Virus record (IMG/VR): IMGVR_UViG_3300000553_000116
Coordinates: 1 to 38,031 of that record
Strand: one strand, 5' to 3'
DNA length: 38,031 nucleotides
Source: a virus
In this document: positions 22,379-30,600 of the stretch, one piece after another
How the letters are laid out: every line of letters begins with the position of its first letter
How positions within the stretch are numbered: position 1 is the stretch's first letter
Translations under genes and position numbers: made by a program
Notes under the pieces: model-generated
Databases searched by the model: none
What the model was told of the DNA's origin: nothing
What the model saw: only the letters and a program-made list of their open reading frames with translations

Positions 22379-22681
22379 TTACTTGCGGGCTTTAACGCGG
22401 ACTTGGAACGAGGCAGACTGCTTGGTGTACTTGGCGTACTCGGCCTCGCCAAACTGCTTGACGAACTTTTCCTTGTCGAAGATGGTGCTGTTAAATTCGC
22501 TGTACGTTGCGCGAAACAACGAGCCTTCGACGAACGCGACGCCGTCGGCATCGACTTCGAGGTTGCCGTCGGCACCGGCTTCTTTAACGGCTTTCTTGAT
22601 GGCGTCTGCCTGCTTGGTGAGGTCAGAGATTTGGGCGAGGAGGAGACCGAGTTGGTCGACTGCTGAGGGGGTGAAGTTCAT
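22379..22681 (-). CDS. Hypothetical protein (100 aa), type common in proteobacterial phages
   Basis: The N-terminal helix (QLGLLLAQISDLTKQADAIK) precedes a beta part (VAFVEGSLFRATYSEFNSTI) and an end reading SFQVRVKARK. This order, a helix followed by an E-G-x-L-F-R-A-T strand and a V-R-V-x-A-R-K end, is a pattern I recall in many small phage proteins of unknown function. It is the first gene behind a perfect 13-bp dyad and shares its 5' leader with the 23839 gene. Its function is unknown. Confidence 0.68.
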   Translation of the reverse strand: MNFTPSAVDQLGLLLAQISDLTKQADAIKKAVKEAGADGNLEVDADGVAFVEGSLFRATYSEFNSTIFDKEKFVKQFGEAEYAKYTKQSASFQVRVKARK

Positions 22682-22691
22682 TTTTAAAGCT

Positions 22692-22706
22692 CCGTGTTTG
22701 TCGTGT
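22692..22706 (-). promoter_or_regulatory. Shared early leader ACACGACAAACACGG, copy 1
   Basis: The minus-strand 15-mer recurs at 23848-23862. The similarity extends: CTCAGTA(A)CC lies upstream and a GCTT ribosome-binding context downstream in both. Two early transcripts thus share about 30 bases of 5' leader. Confidence 0.75.
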
Positions 22707-22725
22707 TTGGGTACTGAGACTACAG

Positions 22726-22738
22726 TTTACATTGTAAA
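22726..22738. promoter_or_regulatory. Perfect 13-bp dyad TTTACATTGTAAA
   Basis: This is the most symmetrical member of the TTnACnnnGTnAA set: arms TTTAC and GTAAA around ATT. It stands 45 bases upstream of the 22681 start and just upstream of the shared leader, so it is placed to control that operon. No convincing -35/-10 pair is visible next to it. Confidence 0.65.
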
Positions 22739-22754
22739 GCTGTTGGATGCAAAT

Positions 22755-22768
22755 GGGGCCGCGGCCCC
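22755..22768. terminator. GGGGCCGCGGCCCC palindrome behind DUF932
   Basis: A perfect 14-base palindrome eight bases beyond the DUF932 stop. It folds into a short, very GC-rich hairpin. On the plus strand it is followed by TGTTGTTTTT; on the minus strand there is no T-run. It may end or protect the DUF932 transcript before the next promoter. Confidence 0.45.
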
Positions 22769-22776
22769 TGTTGTTT

Positions 22777-23592
22777 TTACGCCGCAAGCTTGGCGTATTC
22801 GTCGGCCAGCGTCCAGAGCGCCTTGTTGAGCTTGACGTTCTCGGTTACGCCGCCCACAGCGCGCGTTGACATGCGACGACCTGAGGCAGAGCGACCGTGC
22901 ACGCCGCCCTTGATCATGTTCTCCTGCACGCGATTGAACGTCGTCCAGAGGTTGTCTTGGTTGTCGTCCCAGCGACGCAGGGTGAGCAGGCGATTGGCAT
23001 CGATGGGGGCCGCACCGTCGTCGTAGCGCAGGGCGAGTGCCGCACGAGCAAAGAGCTCTTGGTGGGGGCGATCCATCGTCACGGCCTTGTAGTCGTTGAT
23101 GCGCGAGCCCACAGCGTTGAGCTCGTCGATCACGCGGTAGGACGCATCGATCACATCGTCAACCACGCGGCCGGTGTGACGCACGCGGCAGTCTGCGGCC
23201 ACGTCGCCGGCGATGATGCCGTTTGAGCACACCATGCGAAAGAACCCCGACATCAGCTGGAACGAGCTCGTGCCGTCGTGCGAGTTCAGCAGGATGATCT
23301 CACCACAGCCTTCGTCGGTCTTAAGCGCTGTGGGATGACGCAGGCGCAGCAGGTGCTTGGTGTGTTCGCGCTTGTTGAGATCACGCACGCGAGTCTGGCG
23401 AACCTCGTAGGGCTCAAAGCCCTCAGCGCGCAGGCCGTCGAGCACATCGCTGGTTGGGATGAAGGCGTAGCGCTCTCCACGGCTGTCGTGGGCTTCCTGA
23501 GCGAAGACAGAGGGCGCGTAGCGCGCGATCATTGCGTTGTCAAGCGGGCTCTGTGAGCGAAAGGCGGTAGGGGCAGACATTTTGATGTTCAT
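22777..23592 (-). CDS. DUF932 phage/plasmid-like protein
   Basis: The 271-residue product fits DUF932: RYAFIPTSDVLDGLRAEGFE near 40-60, then LRLRHPTALKTDEGCGEIIL, NSHDGTSSFQLMSGFFRMVC (103-122) with SNGIIAG directly after, and a helical C-terminal half ending in ALWTLADEYAKLAA. DUF932 proteins are common on plasmids and phages; their activity is not established. AAAAGGAAAACACC precedes the ATG. It lies between the 77-residue gene and the dyad-controlled 22681 operon. Confidence 0.88.
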   Translation of the reverse strand: MNIKMSAPTAFRSQSPLDNAMIARYAPSVFAQEAHDSRGERYAFIPTSDVLDGLRAEGFEPYEVRQTRVRDLNKREHTKHLLRLRHPTALKTDEGCGEIILLNSHDGTSSFQLMSGFFRMVCSNGIIAGDVAADCRVRHTGRVVDDVIDASYRVIDELNAVGSRINDYKAVTMDRPHQELFARAALALRYDDGAAPIDANRLLTLRRWDDNQDNLWTTFNRVQENMIKGGVHGRSASGRRMSTRAVGGVTENVKLNKALWTLADEYAKLAA

Positions 23593-23605
23593 GGTGTTTT
23601 CCTTT

Positions 23606-23839
23606 TTAATAAACGTTACGGTTAAGCAATTTGTTGAGGTTTAAACCCAGCTCTTCGGCGCGTGAACCAGCGCTATTGCAAAGTGATGCACACATCTTCT
23701 GCCAAAACTCAGGATGATCATGAGGGACTGCTGCGTTTTCTTGGTCAACGCATGAATCGGTCAGGTACGCGTTGTTGTGTGCGCGAGCAATCTCATCAAT
23801 CTCGGCGAGCAGCTTGTAGTAATCGTCTTTTGTTTTCAT
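23606..23839 (-). CDS. Hypothetical protein (77 aa)
   Basis: Begins MKTKDDYYKLLAEIDEIARA and contains two cysteines about 32 residues in (TDSCVDQ) and near 51 (KMCASLCNSAG), with a His/Asp/Pro-rich middle (VPHDHPEFW). The set C, H, H, C, C could bind a metal, but the spacing matches no family I know. It is the first gene behind the bidirectional promoter at 23879-23923 and precedes DUF932. Confidence 0.64.
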   Translation of the reverse strand: MKTKDDYYKLLAEIDEIARAHNNAYLTDSCVDQENAAVPHDHPEFWQKMCASLCNSAGSRAEELGLNLNKLLNRNVY

Positions 23840-23847
23840 CTGAAGCC

Positions 23848-23862
23848 CCGTGTTTGTCGTGT
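23848..23862 (-). promoter_or_regulatory. Shared early leader ACACGACAAACACGG, copy 2
   Basis: Exact copy of 22692-22706, in the 5' leader of the 23839 gene, about 10 bases before its start. Confidence 0.75.
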
Positions 23863-23878
23863 TGGTTACTGAGCCTCC

Positions 23879-23923
23879 ACTATAATCCCGTTATGTTGAC
23901 AATGTAAACATTTATTTTATTAT
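23879..23923. promoter_or_regulatory. Divergent promoters sharing one 13-bp dyad
   Basis: Plus strand: TTGACA (23896-23901), 16 bases, TATTAT (23918-23923), facing the terminase genes. Minus strand: TTTACA (23908-23903), 18 bases, TATAGT (23884-23879), facing the 23839 gene. Both -35 elements lie within one dyad, TTGACAATGTAAA (23896-23908), identical to the site at 12939-12951. One bound protein would block early leftward and late rightward transcription together. Confidence 0.72.
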
Positions 23924-23986
23924 CGGAAACCCTAATGCAAAAATACAACACTGGTATAAAATCGCGAGAATAACGGGGAGTTAGCT

Positions 23987-24460
23987 ATGGGAAGGCCTAA
24001 GGGATCGGGAAGTTTGTACACGCAAGAGCTCGCGGCTCACATCTGCGAGCGCTTGGCGATGGGTGAGACGCTGGTGAGTATTTTGCAGTCGCCGGGGATG
24101 CCAAAGCGCTCTACCGTGCAGCACTGGATTACCGACCTGCCCGAGTTCGGGGAAATGTACGCGCGCGCGAGAGACGCAGGCTTCGATGTTTTGGCCGAAG
24201 ACACCATCAGAATCATCGACGAGGAGCCCGAACGCATCACCGGCGAAGGCGGCACCCGGCGCGACAGCGCTTACGTGCAGTGGCAAAAGAACCGCGTCGA
24301 GCTCAGGCTGCGCCTGCTCAAGAGCTGGTGCCCCAAGCGCTACGGCGACCGGCAGGTGCTGGCCGGCGAGGCCGAGAACCCGCTGGCAGTCACCTTCACC
24401 CCCGAGACGCTCATCTCGCTGGCCGACGGCCTGCAGACCGAGCGCCAAGATGGCAAGTAG
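23987..24460 (+). CDS. terS: Terminase small subunit
   Basis: The 157-residue product begins MGRPKGSGSLYTQELAAHIC, a typical small-terminase start with a basic GRPKG arm. A helix-turn-helix follows (SILQSPGMPKRSTVQHWI, about 40-57), then a helical oligomerisation region (DVLAEDTIRIIDEEPERI) and a basic segment (WQKNRVELRLRLLKSWCPKR) before YGDRQ. The small subunit recognises phage DNA and feeds it to the large subunit. GGGGAG lies seven bases before the ATG. The end overlaps the large subunit start by 11 bases. Confidence 0.85.
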   Translation: MGRPKGSGSLYTQELAAHICERLAMGETLVSILQSPGMPKRSTVQHWITDLPEFGEMYARARDAGFDVLAEDTIRIIDEEPERITGEGGTRRDSAYVQWQKNRVELRLRLLKSWCPKRYGDRQVLAGEAENPLAVTFTPETLISLADGLQTERQDGK

Positions 24461-25871
24461 CCTCGCCAAGAAGCTGCTCGACCCCGCGTTTCAGCGCGAG
24501 TACGCAGCGTACCCACCCGAACACCGCGCGGCCTTTGAGGCCCGCGTCGCGTGGCTCAAGCGGGCCCACGCGCACCAAATCCTGCCGGCCGGCGACTGGT
24601 GGTCGATCTGGCTGCTGCTGGCCGGCCGCGGCGCTGGCAAGACGCGCACCGCGGCCGAGCAGGTCTGGTGGTGGGCGTGGACGCAGCCCAACACGCGCTG
24701 GCTGGTATCCGCCCCCACATCGGGTGACGTGCGTGGCACGTGCTTTGAGGGCGATAGCGGCATCTTAAACGTGATGCCTAAGCTCTTGCTTGCCGACTAC
24801 AACAAAAGCCTCTCAGAGATCGTCCTGACCAACGGCAGCCTGATTAAGGGCATCCCGGCCAGCGAGCCCGAGCGGTTCCGCGGGCCGCAGTTCCACGGCG
24901 CGTGGCTCGACGAGCTGGCCGCGTGGGAGTACCTCGACGACGCGTGGGATCAAATTCAGTTTGGCGTAAGGTTGGGTAAACGCACGACCATCATCGCCTC
25001 GACCACGCCGCGCCCCAAGGACTTGATCATCTCGCTGGCCGACCGCGACGGCGAGGACGTGTACCTGACCACGGCCAGCACCTACGCCAACCTTGACAAC
25101 CTCGCGCCAAGCTTTCGCGACCAGATTCTGCAGTACGAGGGCACGCGTCTGGGCGACCAAGAGATTCACGCCTCGATCCTTTCGAGCGAGGACACCGGCA
25201 TTGTCAAGCGCTCGTGGTTCAAGCTCTGGGGTGCCGAGAAGCCCCTGCCGCAGTTTGAGTATGTGGTTCAAAGCTACGATTGCGCGACCAGCACCCGCAC
25301 GGCCGCAGACCCCACCGCGTGCGTGGTGCTTGGCGTGTTCAAGCCCAGCGAGGACAAGGGCATGAGCGTCATGCTGATCGACTGCTGGAGCGAGCGCATC
25401 CAGTACCCCGAGCTGCGCCCCAAGGTGATCAGCGAGAGCGAGGAGATTTACGGCGACGAGAACGAGTTCGGCAACGGCAAGAAAGTCGACCTGATCCTGA
25501 TCGAGGACAAGTCGGCCGGCATCGTGCTGCTGCAGGACTTACAACGTGCCGGGCTGCCGGTGCGCAGCTACAACCCGGGCAACGCCGACAAGACCATGCG
25601 GCTAAACATCGTGAGCCCGTTGATCGCGCGCGGCCGCGTGTACCTGCCCGAGTCGACGGTCAACCCGGGCTGCGCGCGCGACTGGTGCGACGCATTCCTC
25701 AGTCAGGTCTGCAGCTTCCCCGACAGCAAGCACGATGACTACGTCGACGCGCTCAGTCAGGCGCTCAGGGTGCTGCGCGATATGGGCTTCGTAAACATTG
25801 ACCCGGTTGCAGACCCTGACCTATACTACGCCGACGACCGCCCCAAGCGCGACAACCCCTACGCAGCGTGA
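24450..25871 (+). CDS. terL: Terminase large subunit (ATPase and nuclease)
   Basis: This is a 473-residue protein. ATPase: Walker A LLAGRGAGKTRTA (59-65 core), Walker B FHGAWLDELAAWE (153-155), coupling motif IIASTTPRPKD (184-187). RNase H-like nuclease: QSYDCAT (D277), LILIEDKSAG (E352, D353) and SKHDDYVDAL (428-434). It cuts concatemeric DNA and drives it into the prohead through the portal. The start is the ATG at 24450 inside the end of terS. Longer in-frame starts would run through terS. The next gene follows after six bases. Confidence 0.95.
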   Translation: MASSLAKKLLDPAFQREYAAYPPEHRAAFEARVAWLKRAHAHQILPAGDWWSIWLLLAGRGAGKTRTAAEQVWWWAWTQPNTRWLVSAPTSGDVRGTCFEGDSGILNVMPKLLLADYNKSLSEIVLTNGSLIKGIPASEPERFRGPQFHGAWLDELAAWEYLDDAWDQIQFGVRLGKRTTIIASTTPRPKDLIISLADRDGEDVYLTTASTYANLDNLAPSFRDQILQYEGTRLGDQEIHASILSSEDTGIVKRSWFKLWGAEKPLPQFEYVVQSYDCATSTRTAADPTACVVLGVFKPSEDKGMSVMLIDCWSERIQYPELRPKVISESEEIYGDENEFGNGKKVDLILIEDKSAGIVLLQDLQRAGLPVRSYNPGNADKTMRLNIVSPLIARGRVYLPESTVNPGCARDWCDAFLSQVCSFPDSKHDDYVDALSQALRVLRDMGFVNIDPVADPDLYYADDRPKRDNPYAA

Positions 25872-25877
25872 GCGACT

Positions 25878-27641
25878 ATGCCTAGATTCCTGACCGATAA
25901 AGAAATCGCCTATATCCACGCTGCCGAGCTTGCGCGCAAACCGGTGCCCATGAGCGAGGCGCTTGGCAACCAGCAGGGCAAGACGCTCAAGCTGCTGCAG
26001 TACGACCGCATGCGCACCGACCCGTTCGATCCAAGCCAGCGCGGCGGCCCGTGGTTCTCGTGGCTGCAGAAGGTGCACCCCGAGTACGAGAACGTGGGGG
26101 CGGCCTTCACCAACGCAGGCGGCGCACGCGCCAAGGCCAAACGCTCGGGCGAGGACGTGGTCTGGGCTCCGTTCCTAGGCGCACGCGAGCAGCACAAGAG
26201 CAACACCCCCATGTTCAACAAGTTCATGGATCAATTCGATGAACAGCTTGCACAGGGCAACATTAGTGACGAGCTGTTAGCTGCGATCAACAATCGTATC
26301 GGCAATATGCCTAAGCCCAAGGGCAAGAAGGTGCGCCCGTTCCCTGAAGAGCACGAGTACAACATCACCGACCCGTGGTTTCGCGAGCTGGTCGATACTT
26401 ACGACCGGCGCGGGGCGATCGCTGAGATGCTTAAGGGTCAAGGCGTGGGCGGTAAGACCAAAGGGCGTTCGGTCGACGTCGAGGGCTTACTTGCCCAGCA
26501 CCTTGAGCCCTCAGCGGCCGACGTGCCTAACTGGTCGATTGGCGACAGGTTAGTTAAGCTTGACAAGAAGATCGGCTACCGCCCAGACCTGCACCAAGCA
26601 TACCCTTGGGTGAATTATGGCGAGGACTTGGGCGTGAAGTACAAGCATGCACCGGCCGAGATCGCGCTGCGAGACTTCAACCAAAATATCCGCGATACCC
26701 TTGACCGCGATCCAATGCAGATTGACTGGCGCACCAAAAACCCTACGCAGTTCATTGACGAAGATTACTTGAAGTACTTGCAAATGCATGGCTACAAGGC
26801 GGGCGGCATGGTCGACTCGTTGCCTGAAGAGGCGATCAGCAACACTGTTCGCGATCCCGGAGCTGCCAAGATGCTGAACATGGACTTGGCCAAGTTGGCG
26901 TTATTGCGTCAGCAACCTAAGCGCATGGCAAAAGGCGGCCGTGCTGAGGTGCGCGAGATTGGCATCGATCCCAACCACAAGAAGGTGACCGAGCGCAATC
27001 CCGAGCTCACGTTGGCTGCGCAATTGGTAGCTGCTGGCAAAATGCCACGCGAAGAGTACTGGCGCTTAGCTGACAAGCTTAAGCCCGTAAAGCCTTACGA
27101 CTTCGTGCCCAAGCCCGCGAGCGCCGAACGAGTCACCAGCGCGCTTAAAGAACCCCAGCGCGAGCGCTACGGTACCGGGTCAATCCCGGAAGGTCGCAAG
27201 GTCGGCTTGCGCTTAGACATCCCGGCGTACAGCAATCACGGTGTGTGGGTGAACTCCGTGCACGACGAAGAAGACAAGGGTAAGGCGTACTACGAGCCTG
27301 TGTCGCACATCACTGACGCGGTGTTTGATCGTTTTGAAAACAAAGCCCTGAATGTGGCTTCTGGTACGGCCAAAGCTCCGTTTGCGCGTATCACCGGTAA
27401 TTGGAAACCTATCCATCAAGATGAGGCCGTTGAGCGCGCGCAGGAGTACTTGGCGCACCCCGAGTGGCGTCAGGTGGGCATGGATCCGACCCGGCGCGGG
27501 CACTTCTACGACCGCGAATCAATGCAGCCAATCCATAGCGCCGCTGAGGTAATTCAAATCGGCCCGCTTGTGCTTGCAAAAAACCCCATCTATGGCAAGC
27601 AAGAAGAGTACAGCTACGCCAAAGGGGGCAAGATTAAATGA
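25878..27641 (+). CDS. Large polyvalent-type protein with KGG motifs (587 aa)
   Basis: The N-terminal 220 residues (MPRFLTDKEIAYIHAAELAR..., GGPWFSWLQKVHPEYENVGA) have no recognised family. The C-terminal third (YGTGSIPEGRKVGLRLDIPA, then YSNHGVWVNSVHDE and KAPFARITGNWKP) resembles a polyvalent-protein-associated domain found in large phage and plasmid proteins. Three Gly-Gly basic motifs are spread through it: YKAGGMVDSL near 306, MAKGGRAEV near 350 and YAKGGKIK at the extreme C-terminus. It stands between terminase and portal, so a head-associated or injected protein is likely. The stop overlaps the next start by ATGA. Confidence 0.68.
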   Translation: MPRFLTDKEIAYIHAAELARKPVPMSEALGNQQGKTLKLLQYDRMRTDPFDPSQRGGPWFSWLQKVHPEYENVGAAFTNAGGARAKAKRSGEDVVWAPFLGAREQHKSNTPMFNKFMDQFDEQLAQGNISDELLAAINNRIGNMPKPKGKKVRPFPEEHEYNITDPWFRELVDTYDRRGAIAEMLKGQGVGGKTKGRSVDVEGLLAQHLEPSAADVPNWSIGDRLVKLDKKIGYRPDLHQAYPWVNYGEDLGVKYKHAPAEIALRDFNQNIRDTLDRDPMQIDWRTKNPTQFIDEDYLKYLQMHGYKAGGMVDSLPEEAISNTVRDPGAAKMLNMDLAKLALLRQQPKRMAKGGRAEVREIGIDPNHKKVTERNPELTLAAQLVAAGKMPREEYWRLADKLKPVKPYDFVPKPASAERVTSALKEPQRERYGTGSIPEGRKVGLRLDIPAYSNHGVWVNSVHDEEDKGKAYYEPVSHITDAVFDRFENKALNVASGTAKAPFARITGNWKPIHQDEAVERAQEYLAHPEWRQVGMDPTRRGHFYDRESMQPIHSAAEVIQIGPLVLAKNPIYGKQEEYSYAKGGKIK

Positions 27642-30600
27642 ACGAGTTTGACGACGAAGCGCCCCCATCGGGGTATCACTACGTCTACTCAGGCATGCCC
27701 GGCGGGGGCGGTGTTCGCTACATAGAGCCCGATACGTCCACACCCCCAGCAGATGTACTTAACCGGCCGATCGCCCCACATCGCCCTGTTGCAGGCGAGG
27801 TGCCGTCAGTTGATCAGATGCGCTTTGAATTAGCCCAGCAAAAGCCACCATCACCCGTGCCCCCGCTGCCAGAGTACTTGGCCAACATGCCGCGCGAGAT
27901 TCGCGATCAGTTTATGGCGTTAGGCGAAACGGGCATGGGGGTTCTTGGTGGCATGGTGTCGCCTGTTGTAGCGGCAGCCACCGGTGTGGGCAAGAACATA
28001 TACGACTACTTTACCAACGGGCAAATCAATCCTCAGGCCAGCAATGCAGCGGCCAACCGGGCTGCGGAATTAACTTCGTACCAGCCTGTGATGCCAAGCG
28101 CGCAACACGCATTGCAAGTTATGGGCGAAGCACCTGCCGACATCATGGGCACAGGGCAAGGTCTGCCCCCGATCGTGTCGGGCATCAACCCACGTGCCGT
28201 GCAGATGCCCCAAGGCGCGCTGGGTGCGCTGGGTGCCGGCGTTAAGCGCGACGTTGGTCAGTTCAGTAACGACGTGTACAACGCTCAGCGCGGCATCACA
28301 CCGGGTTACCCAACAATGGGTACTGAGTTCCAGCGCGCGTTTGTTGAGCCCCGGCCAACGATCAGCGACATGCTGACAGGCCTCGAACCATCCAATATAC
28401 CGAGCACGGCCTCAGCCGCGGTCAAACCTAACATTAAGGGCACGTGGCTGTACGACTACACAGAGGGTAAACCCCTTGCTAGTGATGGCTCAATCCTTGG
28501 CACGGTGCTCGAGCGTGCATCTAAGAAGTTTGACATTGACGAGTGGCAAAGATACGCAGGTGACGTGCTGCCAAGCTGGGGTAAAGAGCTGTATACGCAG
28601 CGAATAAATGCTGCCGAACAAGCGTTTATAAATGCAGATACGCCTGTGACTGAGCGTAACAAAATACGCATGCACGCAATAAATCAATTTATTGACGAAT
28701 ACAACCCATTGGCTGTCGCGCAGGGCGAACCACCGTTATTACCAATCGGGCCTCAGGTTGACAGAATCGAGGCTTACAACGAGTGGTTGCGCAAGCCGCA
28801 CCTGTCGTATATCCAGAAACAGATGGGTACGGGCTTAGCGACCGATCCCGTGGTCAAGGCCGCCGAGGCCAAAACACCGTTGGTCGCCGAGGGCACCGAC
28901 GTGCTGCGGCTCGGTGGATCACAAGGCCTTGAGAACCGTAATACGGCGCTGCAGCTGCGCAACGCTATCCCCGGCATGGCTGAGAAGTACCCCGACGTGG
29001 GCAACCTTACCGCGACGACCGATATGGGCAAAGCGATAGAAGGTTTGATTGACCGCGAGATATCCATGGTGCGTAAGGGCGACATCGACGTCGCTCAGGA
29101 ACCAAACTACGCCGGGATACCTGAGCAGGTTAGCCCTGACACACCGATCTATGACCTAAGCAGCTACAACCAAAGCAAGTTGTCGGGCCTGCCGGAAATT
29201 CAAAAATACGTATGGGAGAATCTCGAAAGCGGCAAGTTCGATCCTAAGAAACTCGGCAACGTGTCAGTTGAACAAGTCGCCAAGCTGATGGCTGAGGATA
29301 TTAAGAAAACTCAACGCGCAGCGGCTAACAACGCCAAAATGTATGACAGCTGGCGCTACAAGCGGCACCAAGAGCTACCAAGCGTGACCGAGTACGACGA
29401 TGGCTCAAAGATGGTGCGTTTTGACCAAGAACGTGTTTTAGACGATCCGCATGCGTTTATCCGTGATGTATCGGTTGATACCAAAGATTTAAATCACTGC
29501 ATTTCAAAGTGTGGGCATAACGTAACAGGTGCCGAGCCAGAGTACGCGGGTAAGTATTTGCCAAGCGTAGAACCACACACGGGATTGCGGCCTAAGGGCG
29601 CGCCCAAGCCACCAGAGGGTCAGGAATACCACCAGACAGAGTACACCGAGGGTATTTTAAACGGCTCGCAAATTCACTACACCCTGCGTGGCCCGAACGG
29701 CCAAGCGCAGGCGACGATCGGCACGTACCCTAAAAACAAATCTTGGGATACGATTAAAGTTAAAGAGATCATGGGTTACGATGATAGTTACATCAAACCC
29801 GAGTTTGTGCCTCATGTTGTTAAATGGCTTAATGAAAATGCCGACCGTATCGTAGACATTAGTCGCCAAAATGGGTTAAATAATCTCAGGGGAGTTTTTG
29901 ATGCGCGAAACGACACGGTCGTCGACATTATGGGCATCAGTCCTCTTTGGGAGTCAAACCCTGTTAGAGCTGCGGTAAACAAGATTAGAAACGACCCAGA
30001 CGCTCCGCGGTTCATGACTCCGCCAATGTTTGCTGAGTATGCGCGCACAAACGGTATCAACTTGTTAGAAGCACCGCACTTACCTGTAAACGAAAAAGAT
30101 GCCCTCAAGGTGCTAGAGGATTACCGTGACCGTTACATCGGCGCGCTTGCAGACAAGAATGAATTTGCAACGCCTGAAGAGCTGCAAACACGGATTGATC
30201 AGACTACAAAGGCCATTGAACAGATTAAAACCAACTTGGCTAACCGCATTGCAAGTAACGCACAAACGGTTCAGCATGCCTTGTTGCCAGTTGTGCACGG
30301 GCTTGAGAAGTTTGACCCCTTGTCTGTGCCACGCACATTAAGAACGGTGGCCTACGATCTGTTAGGTAACACTGATCCAGAAGCACGTTTACCCGCCGAT
30401 GTGCACGCACGCGCAATACAAGAACTTGTTACCGCAGGTGAAAAAGCAGGCGAGCAACGATTTCTTCAGAACAAGCTTGATAGCATCGAGTTAGATTCTG
30501 AATACAAAGATTTGACCCCCGAGCAACGAACTAACCTTAAAAATATTTACAAAGACTTTTCAAAAACAATCAAGATCAACTCAGAATTTACAGCGGCGCA

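Noticed and set aside
24186-24449. Longer N-terminus for the large terminase.
   Set aside because: It would run through the small terminase gene and has Ser/Arg/Pro-rich out-of-frame composition; the ATG at 24450 gives a normal terminase start.
23987-25871. Prophage attachment site or integration module near the terminase.
   Set aside because: No integrase, direct att-like repeat or tRNA end is seen here.
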